A stretch of DNA of 64,000 bases from an uncultured Dokdonia sp. (lineage in GTDB: Bacteria > Bacteroidota > Bacteroidia > Flavobacteriales > Flavobacteriaceae): positions 1-64,000 of the forward strand of contig NZ_CANLNH010000018.1 of assembly GCF_947492535.1 (NCBI RefSeq), read 5' to 3'. The notes under the pieces are model-generated. The model was not told the DNA's origin. It worked only from the letters and a program-made list of their open reading frames with translations, and did not search any database. Numbering within the stretch: the first letter of the stretch is position 1; every line of letters starts with the position of its first letter. This document shows, one piece after another, positions 18,076-27,123 of this stretch. Both the position numbers and the translations under genes were made by a program.

Positions 18076-19016
18076 TGATAAAAAAATATATACATATCAT
18101 CCGAGACAAATTTGATGAAATCATTGTTTTATTAAAAGATATTAGAAAACGATTGTCAAAATCAGAAAAAGTATATGAGATACAAACATTCCAATATGGT
18201 CAACTTTTGACATCTCAACTTAAATTGAAAGGGGAACTTCATAATTTACATGATGCTGAATTTAAAGTTTTTTCGCAATGGGGAGATGATGGGATTATTC
18301 AATATTTAATAAATTATTTAGCTATCCCCAATACAATATTTGTAGAATTTGGAGTAGAAGATTATAAAGAATCAAATACGCGATTTCTTCTAATGAATAA
18401 CAATTGGTCGGGACTGGTATTAGATGGAAGTTCTGCAAATATTAATACTATAAAAAATAGTACCATTTATTGGAAATATGATTTACAGGCAACACATGCT
18501 TTTATTACTGTAGAAAATATAAATACTCTGATTTCTGATGCTGGATTTTCTGGAGAAATAGGTTTATTGCACATTGATATTGATGGTAATGATTATTGGA
18601 TTTGGAAAGCACTTGAAGTAGTGACGCCAATTATTATGATTGTGGAGTATAATAGTATATTTGGATCAGATAGATCAATTACAATCCCTTACAGGTCTGA
18701 TTTTGTTAGAAGTAAAGCACATTATAGCAACCTATATGCTGGGAGTTCATTACCAGCTTTATGTGATTTAGCTTTAGAAAAAGGATATGTATTTATAGGA
18801 AGTAATAGTGCAGGAAATAATGCTTACTTTTTGAAAAAAGGATACGAGAAAAATATAAAAACCCTTGATGTTAAGAAAGGATATGTAGTTTCGAAATTCA
18901 GAGAGTCTAGAAATAAGGATGGTAAATTAACGTATCTTAGAGGTGATGATAGATTGAAAGAGCTTAAGGGAATGCCTGTTTTTAATACAATAACCAATCA
19001 AATAGAAGAAATTTAA
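18075..19016 (+). CDS. FkbM/Rossmann-like protein of a glycan cluster, function unknown
   Basis: A 313-residue protein starting with GTG (TAGTG overlap with the previous stop). It contains FSQWGDDGIIQYLINYL, TIFVEFGVEDYKESNTRFLL, WSGLVLDGS and GLLHIDIDGNDYWIWKAL. The EFG/LDG/DIDG spacing fits a class I SAM-binding or FkbM-like fold, and I have seen this SQWGxDGIIQYLI family as hypothetical proteins in O-antigen loci. A methyltransferase role is plausible but not proven. It is AT-rich like its upstream neighbour and seems to form a pair with it. Confidence 0.6.
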   Translation: MIKKYIHIIRDKFDEIIVLLKDIRKRLSKSEKVYEIQTFQYGQLLTSQLKLKGELHNLHDAEFKVFSQWGDDGIIQYLINYLAIPNTIFVEFGVEDYKESNTRFLLMNNNWSGLVLDGSSANINTIKNSTIYWKYDLQATHAFITVENINTLISDAGFSGEIGLLHIDIDGNDYWIWKALEVVTPIIMIVEYNSIFGSDRSITIPYRSDFVRSKAHYSNLYAGSSLPALCDLALEKGYVFIGSNSAGNNAYFLKKGYEKNIKTLDVKKGYVVSKFRESRNKDGKLTYLRGDDRLKELKGMPVFNTITNQIEEI

Positions 19017-20113
19017 TGTCAGAAATAAAATATCCTGTATATCAACCTTCTTTGAATGGAAATGAAAAGAAGTATGTGAATGAATGTCTAGATTCTACTT
19101 GGATTTCTAGTAAAGGAAAGTTTGTCGATTTATTTCAAAAAGAATTTGCTAGTACTATTGGAGTTCAGCATGCGGTTGCAGTATGTAATGGAACTGTAGC
19201 ATTGCATTTAGCTCTAGAAGCCTTAGGGATAGGAGAAGGTGACGAGGTAATTGTGCCAACTCTAACTTATATAGCCTCTGTAAATGCTATTACATATACA
19301 GGAGCAAAACCAATATTTGTTGATAGTTTGGAAACTACCTGGCAAATAGATTCAGAAGATATAAAAAAGAAAATAACTAAGAATACAAAGGCAGTATTAT
19401 GTGTTCATCTATATGGACACGCATGTGATATGGATGCATTGACACAAATTTGTGAAGCACATCAATTATTTTTAATTGAAGATTGTGCAGAAGCAGTTGG
19501 TACTTCATTTAAAGGAAAACATGTTGGTACTTTTGGAGATGTTTCTACCTTTAGTTTTTATGGTAATAAAACAATTACTACTGGTGAAGGAGGTATGGTT
19601 GTAACAAATCATGAGACATTATATGAACGTATAATGCATCTAAAAGGACAAGGACTTGCAAAATATAGAGAGTATTGGCATGATATTGTAGGATATAATT
19701 ATAGAATGACAAATATCTGTGCAGCTATAGGGTATGCGCAATTAGAACAAATCGAAACAATTTTAAAAAAGAAAAAACAAATTGCTAATTGGTATCAAGA
19801 AGCTTTTCAAGGCTCTGATATTGATTTTCATCAGGAAGCTAAAAATACGATCCATTCATACTGGATGTGTACGATTTTATTACCTACTCATATAGATAGA
19901 GAAGCTTTAAAACAATTTTTAGTTCAGCAAGGTATAGAAACACGTCCTATGTTCTACCCAATTCATACCATGCCTATTTATTCTAAGCAATACGAAAAAC
20001 ATCTTGTTGCTGAGAAATTATCTAGAAGAGGTATGAATTTGCCAAGTTATCCAGAATTACATAAAGAAGATATATTATATATAGTTGATAAATTAAAAGA
20101 ATATATATTTTGA
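19016..20113 (+). CDS. PLP-dependent nucleotide-sugar aminotransferase (DegT/DnrJ family)
   Basis: A 365-residue aminotransferase that converts a keto-sugar nucleotide to an amino sugar using glutamate and PLP. Family motifs are NGTVALHLALEALG (59-72), EVIVPTLTYIASVNAI, LIEDCAEAVG with the PLP-pairing Asp, and FSFYGNKTITTGEGGM containing the Schiff-base Lys. The overall sequence resembles GDP-perosamine synthases more than the UDP-linked ArnB/PglE enzymes. The overlapping formyltransferase downstream supports an N-formyl amino-sugar pathway. The dehydratase that would make the 4-keto substrate is not in this window. Confidence 0.9.
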   Translation: MSEIKYPVYQPSLNGNEKKYVNECLDSTWISSKGKFVDLFQKEFASTIGVQHAVAVCNGTVALHLALEALGIGEGDEVIVPTLTYIASVNAITYTGAKPIFVDSLETTWQIDSEDIKKKITKNTKAVLCVHLYGHACDMDALTQICEAHQLFLIEDCAEAVGTSFKGKHVGTFGDVSTFSFYGNKTITTGEGGMVVTNHETLYERIMHLKGQGLAKYREYWHDIVGYNYRMTNICAAIGYAQLEQIETILKKKKQIANWYQEAFQGSDIDFHQEAKNTIHSYWMCTILLPTHIDREALKQFLVQQGIETRPMFYPIHTMPIYSKQYEKHLVAEKLSRRGMNLPSYPELHKEDILYIVDKLKEYIF

Positions 20114-20820
20114 AAGTGATTTTATGTGGATATAATTGGATTGGCTGTAAGGTACTATCGTTATTACTTAGTAAGGGATATGATGTTTTTGTATATACAC
20201 ATGAAAATCCAAGTTATATTAATAGTTTGATAGAATATTGTGATAAAAAAGAGATCTCATATTCTTTAGAAAAAATTAAATTAAATAACTTGCCTTTTAA
20301 ACCAGATATAGTATGTAGTATCTATTATAGGTATATAATACCTAAAGATATAATAGAAATAACATCAGGTAAAATTTTTAATTTACATCCATCATTACTT
20401 CCAGAATATAAAGGTTGTAGTAGTTTGACTTGGGCACTTATAGAAGGAGAAAATAATGTAGGGTATACCTATCATTATATAGAAGGAGGTATTGACACAG
20501 GAAATATTATTTTGCAAGAAATAATTGAAATAGAAGAAAGGGATACGCAAATTACCCTTTATCATAGAGTCATGTTTGAGGCGTCAAAATCATTTATGAC
20601 TGCTTTTAATAGAGTTCTAAATGGTTATGAAGGAGAGTCTCAGAAATCAATGGGTAAGTATTACAAGAGAGGATGTCCTCATAATGGTGATATTAATATT
20701 AATTGGTCAGAACTAAAAATAGAACGTTTTATAAGAGCCATGAACTATCCACCATTACCTTATGCTACATTTAAGGGTAAAGAGGTTAAAACATTTACTG
20801 ACTTTAAAAATATAACTTAA
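20110..20820 (+). CDS. Sugar N-formyltransferase
   Basis: A 236-residue formyltransferase-fold protein that would move a formyl group from N10-formyl-tetrahydrofolate to an amino sugar. The catalytic signature is FNLHPSLLPEYKG (Asn-His pair) followed by GGIDTG with the catalytic Asp. It is too short and in the wrong context for methionyl-tRNA formyltransferase. It starts with TTG at 20110 and overlaps the aminotransferase stop by 4 nt. Together they resemble the perosamine N-formylation pair known from Brucella O-antigen (WbkB/WbkC), which is an inference from order and motifs. Confidence 0.85.
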   Translation: MKVILCGYNWIGCKVLSLLLSKGYDVFVYTHENPSYINSLIEYCDKKEISYSLEKIKLNNLPFKPDIVCSIYYRYIIPKDIIEITSGKIFNLHPSLLPEYKGCSSLTWALIEGENNVGYTYHYIEGGIDTGNIILQEIIEIEERDTQITLYHRVMFEASKSFMTAFNRVLNGYEGESQKSMGKYYKRGCPHNGDININWSELKIERFIRAMNYPPLPYATFKGKEVKTFTDFKNIT

Positions 20821-20825
20821 TAAAT

Positions 20826-22028
20826 TTGAATAATATTATTTTCTATATTCCTGATGTAGATCAAACCCACGGAGGAGTAAGGCAGTATTCTATTAATTTA
20901 CTAACTACAATAGCAAATTTTGATCAAGATTCATTTCATTTTTATATCTATCATAATTTAAAAGATCCCGAAGTATTAGAGATTATAAAGTCCTATAAGA
21001 ATTGTACATTAATTACCGATAAGGATATATATATACCAGCAATAAGTAGGAGAAATTTTTGGAGAAAAAAAATAACCTTACTATCTCAATTTTTTATAGG
21101 GAAACAACCCTACAGGTTTAAAACAATAGATGCTTTTGATGTGTTTTTAAAAGAAAAAAAAATAGAATATGTACATATTCCATATCAATTTATACCAAAA
21201 ACAAATTTGAGTGCAAAAGTGATATGTACATTACACGATGTACAAGAGCTACATTTCCCTGCATTTTTTCCTGCAAAAGTAAGAGCTTATAGAGCTAATA
21301 TGTATTTGGATTGTGTAACAAAATCCCATAAAGTAGTCGTTAGTTATCAACATATTGCTCAAGATTTAATTACATATTTTAATACTTCGCCTAATAAAAT
21401 ACAAGTTTGTTTATTAAATATGAAAGACCTGTGGTTTAATAAATTAGAACAAGAATATAAAAATACAATACCATCAAATCCATATAAAGAAGATTACTTA
21501 TTATATCCTGCAAATTTCTGGAAACATAAAAATCATCAAAGATTGATAGAAGCTTTTTCTATATTTAAAAAACAAACTGATGCTACTACTCAATTAGTTC
21601 TCACGGGTAATAATGATAATGAAGAAGGCATTGTAGTTAAACAATTGGTAGATAAGTTAGGTCTTAATGGTGATGTTATTTTTGCAGGTATATTAGATGA
21701 ACAAACCTTATATGCAACATATAAGAATGCGTTAGGAGTTGTAGTACCTACTCTTTATGAAGCAGGAAGTTTTCCCCTTATGGAATCTATTATTATGGGA
21801 ATACCTGTAATCTGTTCTAATGTAACATCATTACCAGAAACAATAGGAGATAAACAATTTGTATTTGACCCTTTTGATATAGAGGATATGACATCAAAAA
21901 TAAAACAATTAGTTACAGATGAGACGTATCGTCATCAATCAAGGTTAAATGGGAAAAAGATGTCAGGACGTATTAAGAAAACTGGCGCTGAAGAAATAAT
22001 CAAATATATATATTTAAATAAAAATTAG
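20826..22028 (+). CDS. GT4-family glycosyltransferase
   Basis: A 400-residue GT-B enzyme of the GT4 family, cytoplasmic or membrane-associated, transferring a sugar from a nucleotide donor onto the growing lipid-linked glycan. It has the N-terminal GGVRQYSINLL loop, LYPANFWKHKNHQRLIEAF at the start of the donor domain (about 223-241), and the E-x7-E type motif in PTLYEAGSFPLMESIIMG (about 315-332). The first codon is TTG at 20826, since no in-frame ATG lies near. Donor and acceptor cannot be assigned. The sequence is AT-rich. Confidence 0.87.
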   Translation: MNNIIFYIPDVDQTHGGVRQYSINLLTTIANFDQDSFHFYIYHNLKDPEVLEIIKSYKNCTLITDKDIYIPAISRRNFWRKKITLLSQFFIGKQPYRFKTIDAFDVFLKEKKIEYVHIPYQFIPKTNLSAKVICTLHDVQELHFPAFFPAKVRAYRANMYLDCVTKSHKVVVSYQHIAQDLITYFNTSPNKIQVCLLNMKDLWFNKLEQEYKNTIPSNPYKEDYLLYPANFWKHKNHQRLIEAFSIFKKQTDATTQLVLTGNNDNEEGIVVKQLVDKLGLNGDVIFAGILDEQTLYATYKNALGVVVPTLYEAGSFPLMESIIMGIPVICSNVTSLPETIGDKQFVFDPFDIEDMTSKIKQLVTDETYRHQSRLNGKKMSGRIKKTGAEEIIKYIYLNKN

Positions 22029-22182
22029 TCCATTTTTAATAGTAATCCTATATGCTTACTATTCTGCAAATTATATAAGTATTACTATTTTATATCAAGA
22101 ATAAGATGATTATAAATATTATATTTTGAAAATTATACGAGCACATTTATGCTAGTACGTATTTCCATTTGATGAATTAGCT

Positions 22183-23004
22183 ATGAAAATTTCAATAATC
22201 ACCATAAATTATAATAATGCCAATGGCCTTGATAAAACATTAGAGTCCGTAGCTAGTCAAACCTATGCTAATATAGAACACATTATAATTGACGGGAATT
22301 CTTCAGATGGAAGTAAAGATATACTTGAGGCCTATGAACTTCCTAATGCCATTAAAATTTCAGAACCAGATTCAGGAATTTATAATGCCATGAATAAAGG
22401 AGTTAAAAAAGCTTCAGGAGACTATTTGCTATTTATAAATAGTGGAGATAGTTTACGATCTAATGATAGTATTGAAACAATTGTACCTCTGTTATCTGGA
22501 GGTAAAGATTTTTATTATGGAGATCTTATGATGCAATTTACAGAAGGAGATCGTATCCGAAAATACCCAGATACACTTAGTTTTTATTATTTTTTCCATA
22601 AAGGTAGTTTACCACACCCGTCGTTATTTTTTAAGAAAACATTATTTACCCAACTAGGACTGTATAATGAGAAGTTTAAGATCGTAGCAGATTGGGATTA
22701 TTATGTAAAGGCTATATGTAAGCATGATGCTAGTTACGAACACATTCCCATCGTAGTTTCAAACTTTGATGCCTATGGAATCTCTAGTGATCCGAAGTAT
22801 CGAGCATTACTACTAAAGGAAAAAGAGGAAAGTATTACAGATCATTTCTCAAGTTTTAAATCTGATTATGAGGTATTACAGATGTTACAGCAAGATAAAA
22901 ATGCTTCATTAGTAAGATCGGTACATAAAATATCACATAATAGATACGCAATGAAATTTTTCACCATCTTTATAAAAATATTATCAAAAGTGTTTAAAAA
23001 ATAG
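22183..23004 (+). CDS. GT2-family glycosyltransferase, WcaA-like
   Basis: A 273-residue GT-A enzyme. The N-terminus is ISIITINYNNANGLDKTLES, with IIDGNSSDGS as the nucleotide-binding loop and LLFINSGDSL as the metal-binding DxD equivalent. PDSGIYNAMNKG (about 66-77) is typical of the colanic-acid type of GT2. It probably adds one sugar to the repeat unit. A 154-nt AT-rich gap separates it from the previous gene, so a promoter may lie there, but I could not define one. Confidence 0.87.
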   Translation: MKISIITINYNNANGLDKTLESVASQTYANIEHIIIDGNSSDGSKDILEAYELPNAIKISEPDSGIYNAMNKGVKKASGDYLLFINSGDSLRSNDSIETIVPLLSGGKDFYYGDLMMQFTEGDRIRKYPDTLSFYYFFHKGSLPHPSLFFKKTLFTQLGLYNEKFKIVADWDYYVKAICKHDASYEHIPIVVSNFDAYGISSDPKYRALLLKEKEESITDHFSSFKSDYEVLQMLQQDKNASLVRSVHKISHNRYAMKFFTIFIKILSKVFKK

Positions 23005-23009
23005 ACTGT

Positions 23010-23702
23010 ATGTTGAGCGTTTTAAAAAGAAAGATTGGAAAGACAGCATTTGGTAAAAGGCTAAAAAAAATCCTTGGAAAGGAAACTGTTGTTGATACTT
23101 TTATTGGATCCAAAAAATATTGGGAGAATAGATATGTAGCAGATGGAAATTCTGGAAGTGGAAGTTATGGTAGATTAGCACTTTATAAAGCGGAGTTTAT
23201 AAACAACTTTGTTCTCGAAAATAAGATTGATAAAGTCATTGAATTTGGGTCTGGTGATGGCCACCAACTTACACTCGCAAAATACCCTAGTTATACAGGG
23301 TTTGATGTATCTCAAAAGGCAGTAGATCTATGTCAGGAACTTTTTAAAGATGATCATTCAAAAACGTTTTTATTAGTTACGGAAGAGAATTTGAAAAATC
23401 AGCAGGCAGCACTTACAATGTCACTAGATGTAATTTATCACCTTATTGAAAATGAGGTGTATGAAACGTATATGAATACGCTATTTTCGGCATCTACAAA
23501 ATATGTTATAATTTATGCCAGTAATTATGATGAAAGAATTGCACCTCATGTATTATCACGTAAGTTTACTACTTGGGTAGCAAACAATATGTTAAATTGG
23601 GAATTAGCTACTCATGAAAAAAATCCTTACCCTTATGATCCTACGAACCCTGATCATACATCTATAGCAGATTTTTATGTCTATAAAAAAAGGGACCTCT
23701 AG
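23010..23702 (+). CDS. Class I SAM methyltransferase
   Basis: A 230-residue methyltransferase. Motif I is VIEFGSGDGHQLTLA (about 71-85), with the acidic end of strand 2 in GFDVSQKAVDLC, and MSLDVIYHLIENEVYETYM in the motif IV/V region. The N-terminal VDTFIGSKKYWENRYVADGNSGSGSYG is a common lead-in for this subfamily in O-antigen loci. It lies 5 nt after a GT2 gene, so it probably methylates a sugar hydroxyl on the glycan or its nucleotide precursor. Confidence 0.83.
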   Translation: MLSVLKRKIGKTAFGKRLKKILGKETVVDTFIGSKKYWENRYVADGNSGSGSYGRLALYKAEFINNFVLENKIDKVIEFGSGDGHQLTLAKYPSYTGFDVSQKAVDLCQELFKDDHSKTFLLVTEENLKNQQAALTMSLDVIYHLIENEVYETYMNTLFSASTKYVIIYASNYDERIAPHVLSRKFTTWVANNMLNWELATHEKNPYPYDPTNPDHTSIADFYVYKKRDL

Positions 23703-23797
23703 AATTATAATTTCGATATTGATACAATACTGTTATAGTATGCCTGAATGATGTATTTTGTATAAGTTTCCATAAAATATGTATAGCCTATAAAATC

Positions 23798-25009
23798 TTG
23801 AGAAAATTAATTTATAAAGTAAGAGAGATTCCTTTGGCTTCAGAAACGTTTGTAGTTTCTCACATTGCTCACGCCATTAAAAATAATTTTTTTGTAGAGA
23901 TTATTGCAGATAAAACATACCCTGCACATACTTCTTCCCAAGCAGCTCTTATAGAAGAAATGGAGTTGTTAGAAAAAGTGCGTCACTATACTTCGCCTAG
24001 CATTAAATCAAAAAGAATTAAAGAAGTAATAGCATTATTTGTACGTTATCCATCTTTAGTATACTTTTTTGTAAAACTTTGTTCCTTATATAAAAAGTAT
24101 ACTTGGGAATATCTTTTTTATTTAAAATTCTATAAGTCATATACAGCTCAAGATGTATTTCACGTACATTTTGCAAAAGCCATGGGGCCTTTATTGAACT
24201 TAAAAAAAATAGGCTTTTTAAAATCTAAAATTGTAGTTACCTTCCATGGATATGATGCATATGCGTTGCCCGAAGGTGCTGCTTTGTCAGAATTAATTAA
24301 AGATTATAAAACGCATATACATGCTATTACTGTAAATAGTGAGTTTTTGAAAAATCAATTAATCTCAAAAGGATTTGACGGAAATAGCATAACTGTTGTG
24401 CCAGTAGGTATAGATACATTATACTTTGCAAATAACGATAAAATCAAACAGCCTCGAACTCCTTTTAAAATGATTAGTGTTGGAAGATTAATTCCTTTAA
24501 AAGGGCACATATACGGAATTCAAGTCGTAAAACAACTCGTAGAAAAAGGGTATGATGTGAAGTATACTATTGTTGGATATGGAGAGGCTATGGAAACTAT
24601 AAAAAATACCATAGCTACCTTATCGCTTCAGGATCATGTGTTATTAGTAGGGCTTCAAACACAAGAAGCGATTAAAGCACTGTTGCAAGAGAGTGATGTA
24701 TTTTTAATGACAAGTACCTATAATGAAAAAGGACGTAGAGAAGCATTAGGAATCGTATCGTTAGAAGCTCAAGCATCTGGAGTGCCTGTGATTGGTTTTG
24801 ATTCAGGTGGGTTTCCAGAGACAATAGACCCAAATACTACAGGATTTATTGTTCCAGATAGAGATGTTGATGCCATGGCTAAAGCTGTTGAAAAACTTAT
24901 GGTAGACAATGAACTTTTACAATCAATGAAAGAAAAAGCTATTGTGCATGCACATACACATTTTGATATTAGAAAAGTTGCTGAAGATTATTTTAAATTG
25001 TACACTTAA
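23798..25009 (+). CDS. GT4-family glycosyltransferase
   Basis: A 403-residue GT-B fold enzyme. The N-terminal IPLASETFVVSHIAHAI and VVTFHGYDAYALPEG are typical of colanic-acid/exopolysaccharide GT4 enzymes (WcaL-like). The donor site contains MISVGRLIPLKGHIYGIQVV and the motif GRREALGIVSLEAQASGVPVIG. The start is TTG at 23798, preceded by a 95-nt gap. It is probably a cytoplasmic-face retaining transferase, with unknown donor. Confidence 0.88.
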   Translation: MRKLIYKVREIPLASETFVVSHIAHAIKNNFFVEIIADKTYPAHTSSQAALIEEMELLEKVRHYTSPSIKSKRIKEVIALFVRYPSLVYFFVKLCSLYKKYTWEYLFYLKFYKSYTAQDVFHVHFAKAMGPLLNLKKIGFLKSKIVVTFHGYDAYALPEGAALSELIKDYKTHIHAITVNSEFLKNQLISKGFDGNSITVVPVGIDTLYFANNDKIKQPRTPFKMISVGRLIPLKGHIYGIQVVKQLVEKGYDVKYTIVGYGEAMETIKNTIATLSLQDHVLLVGLQTQEAIKALLQESDVFLMTSTYNEKGRREALGIVSLEAQASGVPVIGFDSGGFPETIDPNTTGFIVPDRDVDAMAKAVEKLMVDNELLQSMKEKAIVHAHTHFDIRKVAEDYFKLYT

Positions 25010-25021
25010 ACCCATCGTATA

Positions 25022-26023
25022 ATGATCTCCATTATCATCCCATCCTATAACAGAGCGTCCCTTATCAAAGAAACGCTTCAGTCTGTTATATCACAATCTA
25101 GTTCAGATTGGGAATGTATTGTGGTAGATGATGGAAGTACAGATAATACGGTTGCTACTGTTTCCGCTTTCGCGAAAGCGGACGCAAGAATACACCTTTT
25201 AGAAAGAACGAAAGAGTATGCCTCTGGAGGAAATGGCGCACGGCAAATGGGAGTAGATCATGCCAACTATGATTGGGTGATGTTTCTAGATTCTGATGAT
25301 TTACTAGGTTCAGATTGTGTAAAAAATCGCATTGCACTCATAGAAGACACGATAGATCTATTTGTGTTTCATACAGCTTCTTTTAAACAAGAGCTAAAAG
25401 ACACCGATGTATATTGGAATATTTTGCAACAAGGAGAAACAAGTGAAGAATATCTGATACGATTTCTTCGTCAAGATATGCCTTGGCATACCACTGGGGT
25501 GTTGTGGAATAAAGCATTTTTGCAAAAAATAGGGGGATGGAATCAAGAACTCATCGCTTGGCAAGATTGGGAACTTCACGTGAGAGCACTTACGTACAAT
25601 CCACGAATAAAAGCTACTATTGGAAAGGCCGATAATTACTACAGGCGTGATGTTGAAAATTCTATTGCTACAAAAAAACAATCTTTAGCGTACATTGAAG
25701 CAATAAAAAAAGCAATAGCATCTATAGAAAGAAATGTATTAGGAAATAATAATTTAGCGGATGCTAAAGGACATCTCCGATTTTTGATTTATCGTAATTT
25801 GATAGCCTATCCTATCAAGTGGAAACTCATGAAAATGCCTTTTCAATTAGTTAGATCAGGATTCAATTTTCAGAGCGTATCTAAGACTAGATTTATAGGT
25901 GCCTACTGGAAAGAACGTATATATGCGATTACAATTATAAAACGAATTTTAAAGAACAAACTTAAACTTGACTATTATAAACGCATGTATCCAGTAACTA
26001 CTTTTTTGAGAAAACGATTATAA
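25022..26023 (+). CDS. GT2-family glycosyltransferase
   Basis: A 333-residue GT-A enzyme with ISIIIPSYNRASLIKETLQS at the N-terminus, CIVVDDGSTDNT (36-47), MFLDSDDLL as DxD region and WHTTGVLWNKAFLQKIGGWNQELIAWQDWEL as acceptor-side motif. The palindromic word encodes SAFAKA at residues 48-53, inside the helix after the DDGSTDNT loop. It sits 12 nt after one glycosyltransferase and 2 nt before an acyltransferase, so it is part of the same operon. Confidence 0.9.
   Translation: MISIIIPSYNRASLIKETLQSVISQSSSDWECIVVDDGSTDNTVATVSAFAKADARIHLLERTKEYASGGNGARQMGVDHANYDWVMFLDSDDLLGSDCVKNRIALIEDTIDLFVFHTASFKQELKDTDVYWNILQQGETSEEYLIRFLRQDMPWHTTGVLWNKAFLQKIGGWNQELIAWQDWELHVRALTYNPRIKATIGKADNYYRRDVENSIATKKQSLAYIEAIKKAIASIERNVLGNNNLADAKGHLRFLIYRNLIAYPIKWKLMKMPFQLVRSGFNFQSVSKTRFIGAYWKERIYAITIIKRILKNKLKLDYYKRMYPVTTFLRKRL
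25166..25179. repeat. Palindromic word in a GT2 gene (frame SAFAKA)
   Basis: An exact GCTTTCGCGAAAGC, extended to an 18-bp palindrome CCGCTTTCGCGAAAGCGG at 25164-25181. It is read as SAFAKA (residues 48-53). Confidence 0.95.
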
Positions 26024-26025
26024 GT

Positions 26026-27123
26026 ATGCAGTATATTAAACAATTGGATAGTATAAGAGCAATAGCTGTTATTATGGTGATTATAAGTCACTGGTTACCC
26101 AATCAAAATATATTGAACAGCATACCTAATGGACAAATTGGAGTTGACATATTTTTTGTACTGAGTGGATTTTTAATATCAAAAATATTATTTGATAATC
26201 GAGATAAAGCCGCAGCCCTGAATATGTCAACAGCTACAGTGCTAAAGAATTTTTACATCCGAAGGTCGTTGCGTATTTTCCCTATATATTATCTCACGAT
26301 TATAGTAGTCTATATGGTTACAGCATATGCCAATACGCCTATTAAAGACCCGTTTATATATTATGCTACGTATACTTCAAATTTTTATTTCTTTAATCAA
26401 CAATCCTGGGATGTTATGCTTCCCCATTTGTGGTCTCTTGCTGTAGAAGAGCAGTATTATTTAATATGGCCTTGGTTAGTTTTATTAGTGAATAGAAAAT
26501 ATATACTTCCCATAATTTTATGTTTTATTGTTATAGGGATTGGAGGACAGTTACTAGTAAGTGGAATGAAAATGAGTAGAATACTTACGTTTACTTGTTT
26601 TGATGCTTTTGGACTTGGCTCGTTACTTGCGTGGTGCATTACGTATAAAAAAGAGAAAGTTCCCGTGTATTTTAAACAGTTGTCTATTGCTGCTATTATT
26701 GTTTTCTTCTACTTTTTATATGGGGCGATTACAAAGCAATGGCTTGTTTTATCTGTACGCACTACAGTATCTATACTATCACTCTGGCTGATTTGTTATA
26801 TATACATACACCATAAAAAAGATACTCTTAGAGGAAAGTTTATTTTAAATAATAGGATATTGATTTTTATAGGAAAAATAAGTTATGGGATATATTTATA
26901 CCATAATATTATTCCTAGTATGATTACAAAAAAGTATATTGATGTATACTTTAATCCGCTGTTACCCGATTTTTTTAATGTAAAATATAAAATGGTGTTA
27001 TTGATTTTTGAAAACTCGATACTTGTTATTTTAATTTCATGGCTCTCTTTTGTGCTTATAGAAAAGCAATTTCTGAAACTCAAAAATAAATTTAATTATA
27101 TACCTAAAAACACATCGCGATGA
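26026..27123 (+). CDS. Acyltransferase 3 family membrane protein (OafA-like)
   Basis: A 365-residue polytopic inner-membrane acyltransferase that adds acetyl or similar groups to sugars. The N-terminus shows LDSIRAIAVIMVIISHW with the conserved His, then GVDIFFVLSGFLISKIL and FYIRRSLRIFPIYYL, and HLWSLAVEEQYYLIWPW. These are all signature segments of the family. There are about ten hydrophobic segments and no C-terminal SGNH domain. It likely O-acetylates a residue of the surface glycan. It overlaps the next gene by 4 nt (ATGA). Confidence 0.92.
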   Translation: MQYIKQLDSIRAIAVIMVIISHWLPNQNILNSIPNGQIGVDIFFVLSGFLISKILFDNRDKAAALNMSTATVLKNFYIRRSLRIFPIYYLTIIVVYMVTAYANTPIKDPFIYYATYTSNFYFFNQQSWDVMLPHLWSLAVEEQYYLIWPWLVLLVNRKYILPIILCFIVIGIGGQLLVSGMKMSRILTFTCFDAFGLGSLLAWCITYKKEKVPVYFKQLSIAAIIVFFYFLYGAITKQWLVLSVRTTVSILSLWLICYIYIHHKKDTLRGKFILNNRILIFIGKISYGIYLYHNIIPSMITKKYIDVYFNPLLPDFFNVKYKMVLLIFENSILVILISWLSFVLIEKQFLKLKNKFNYIPKNTSR

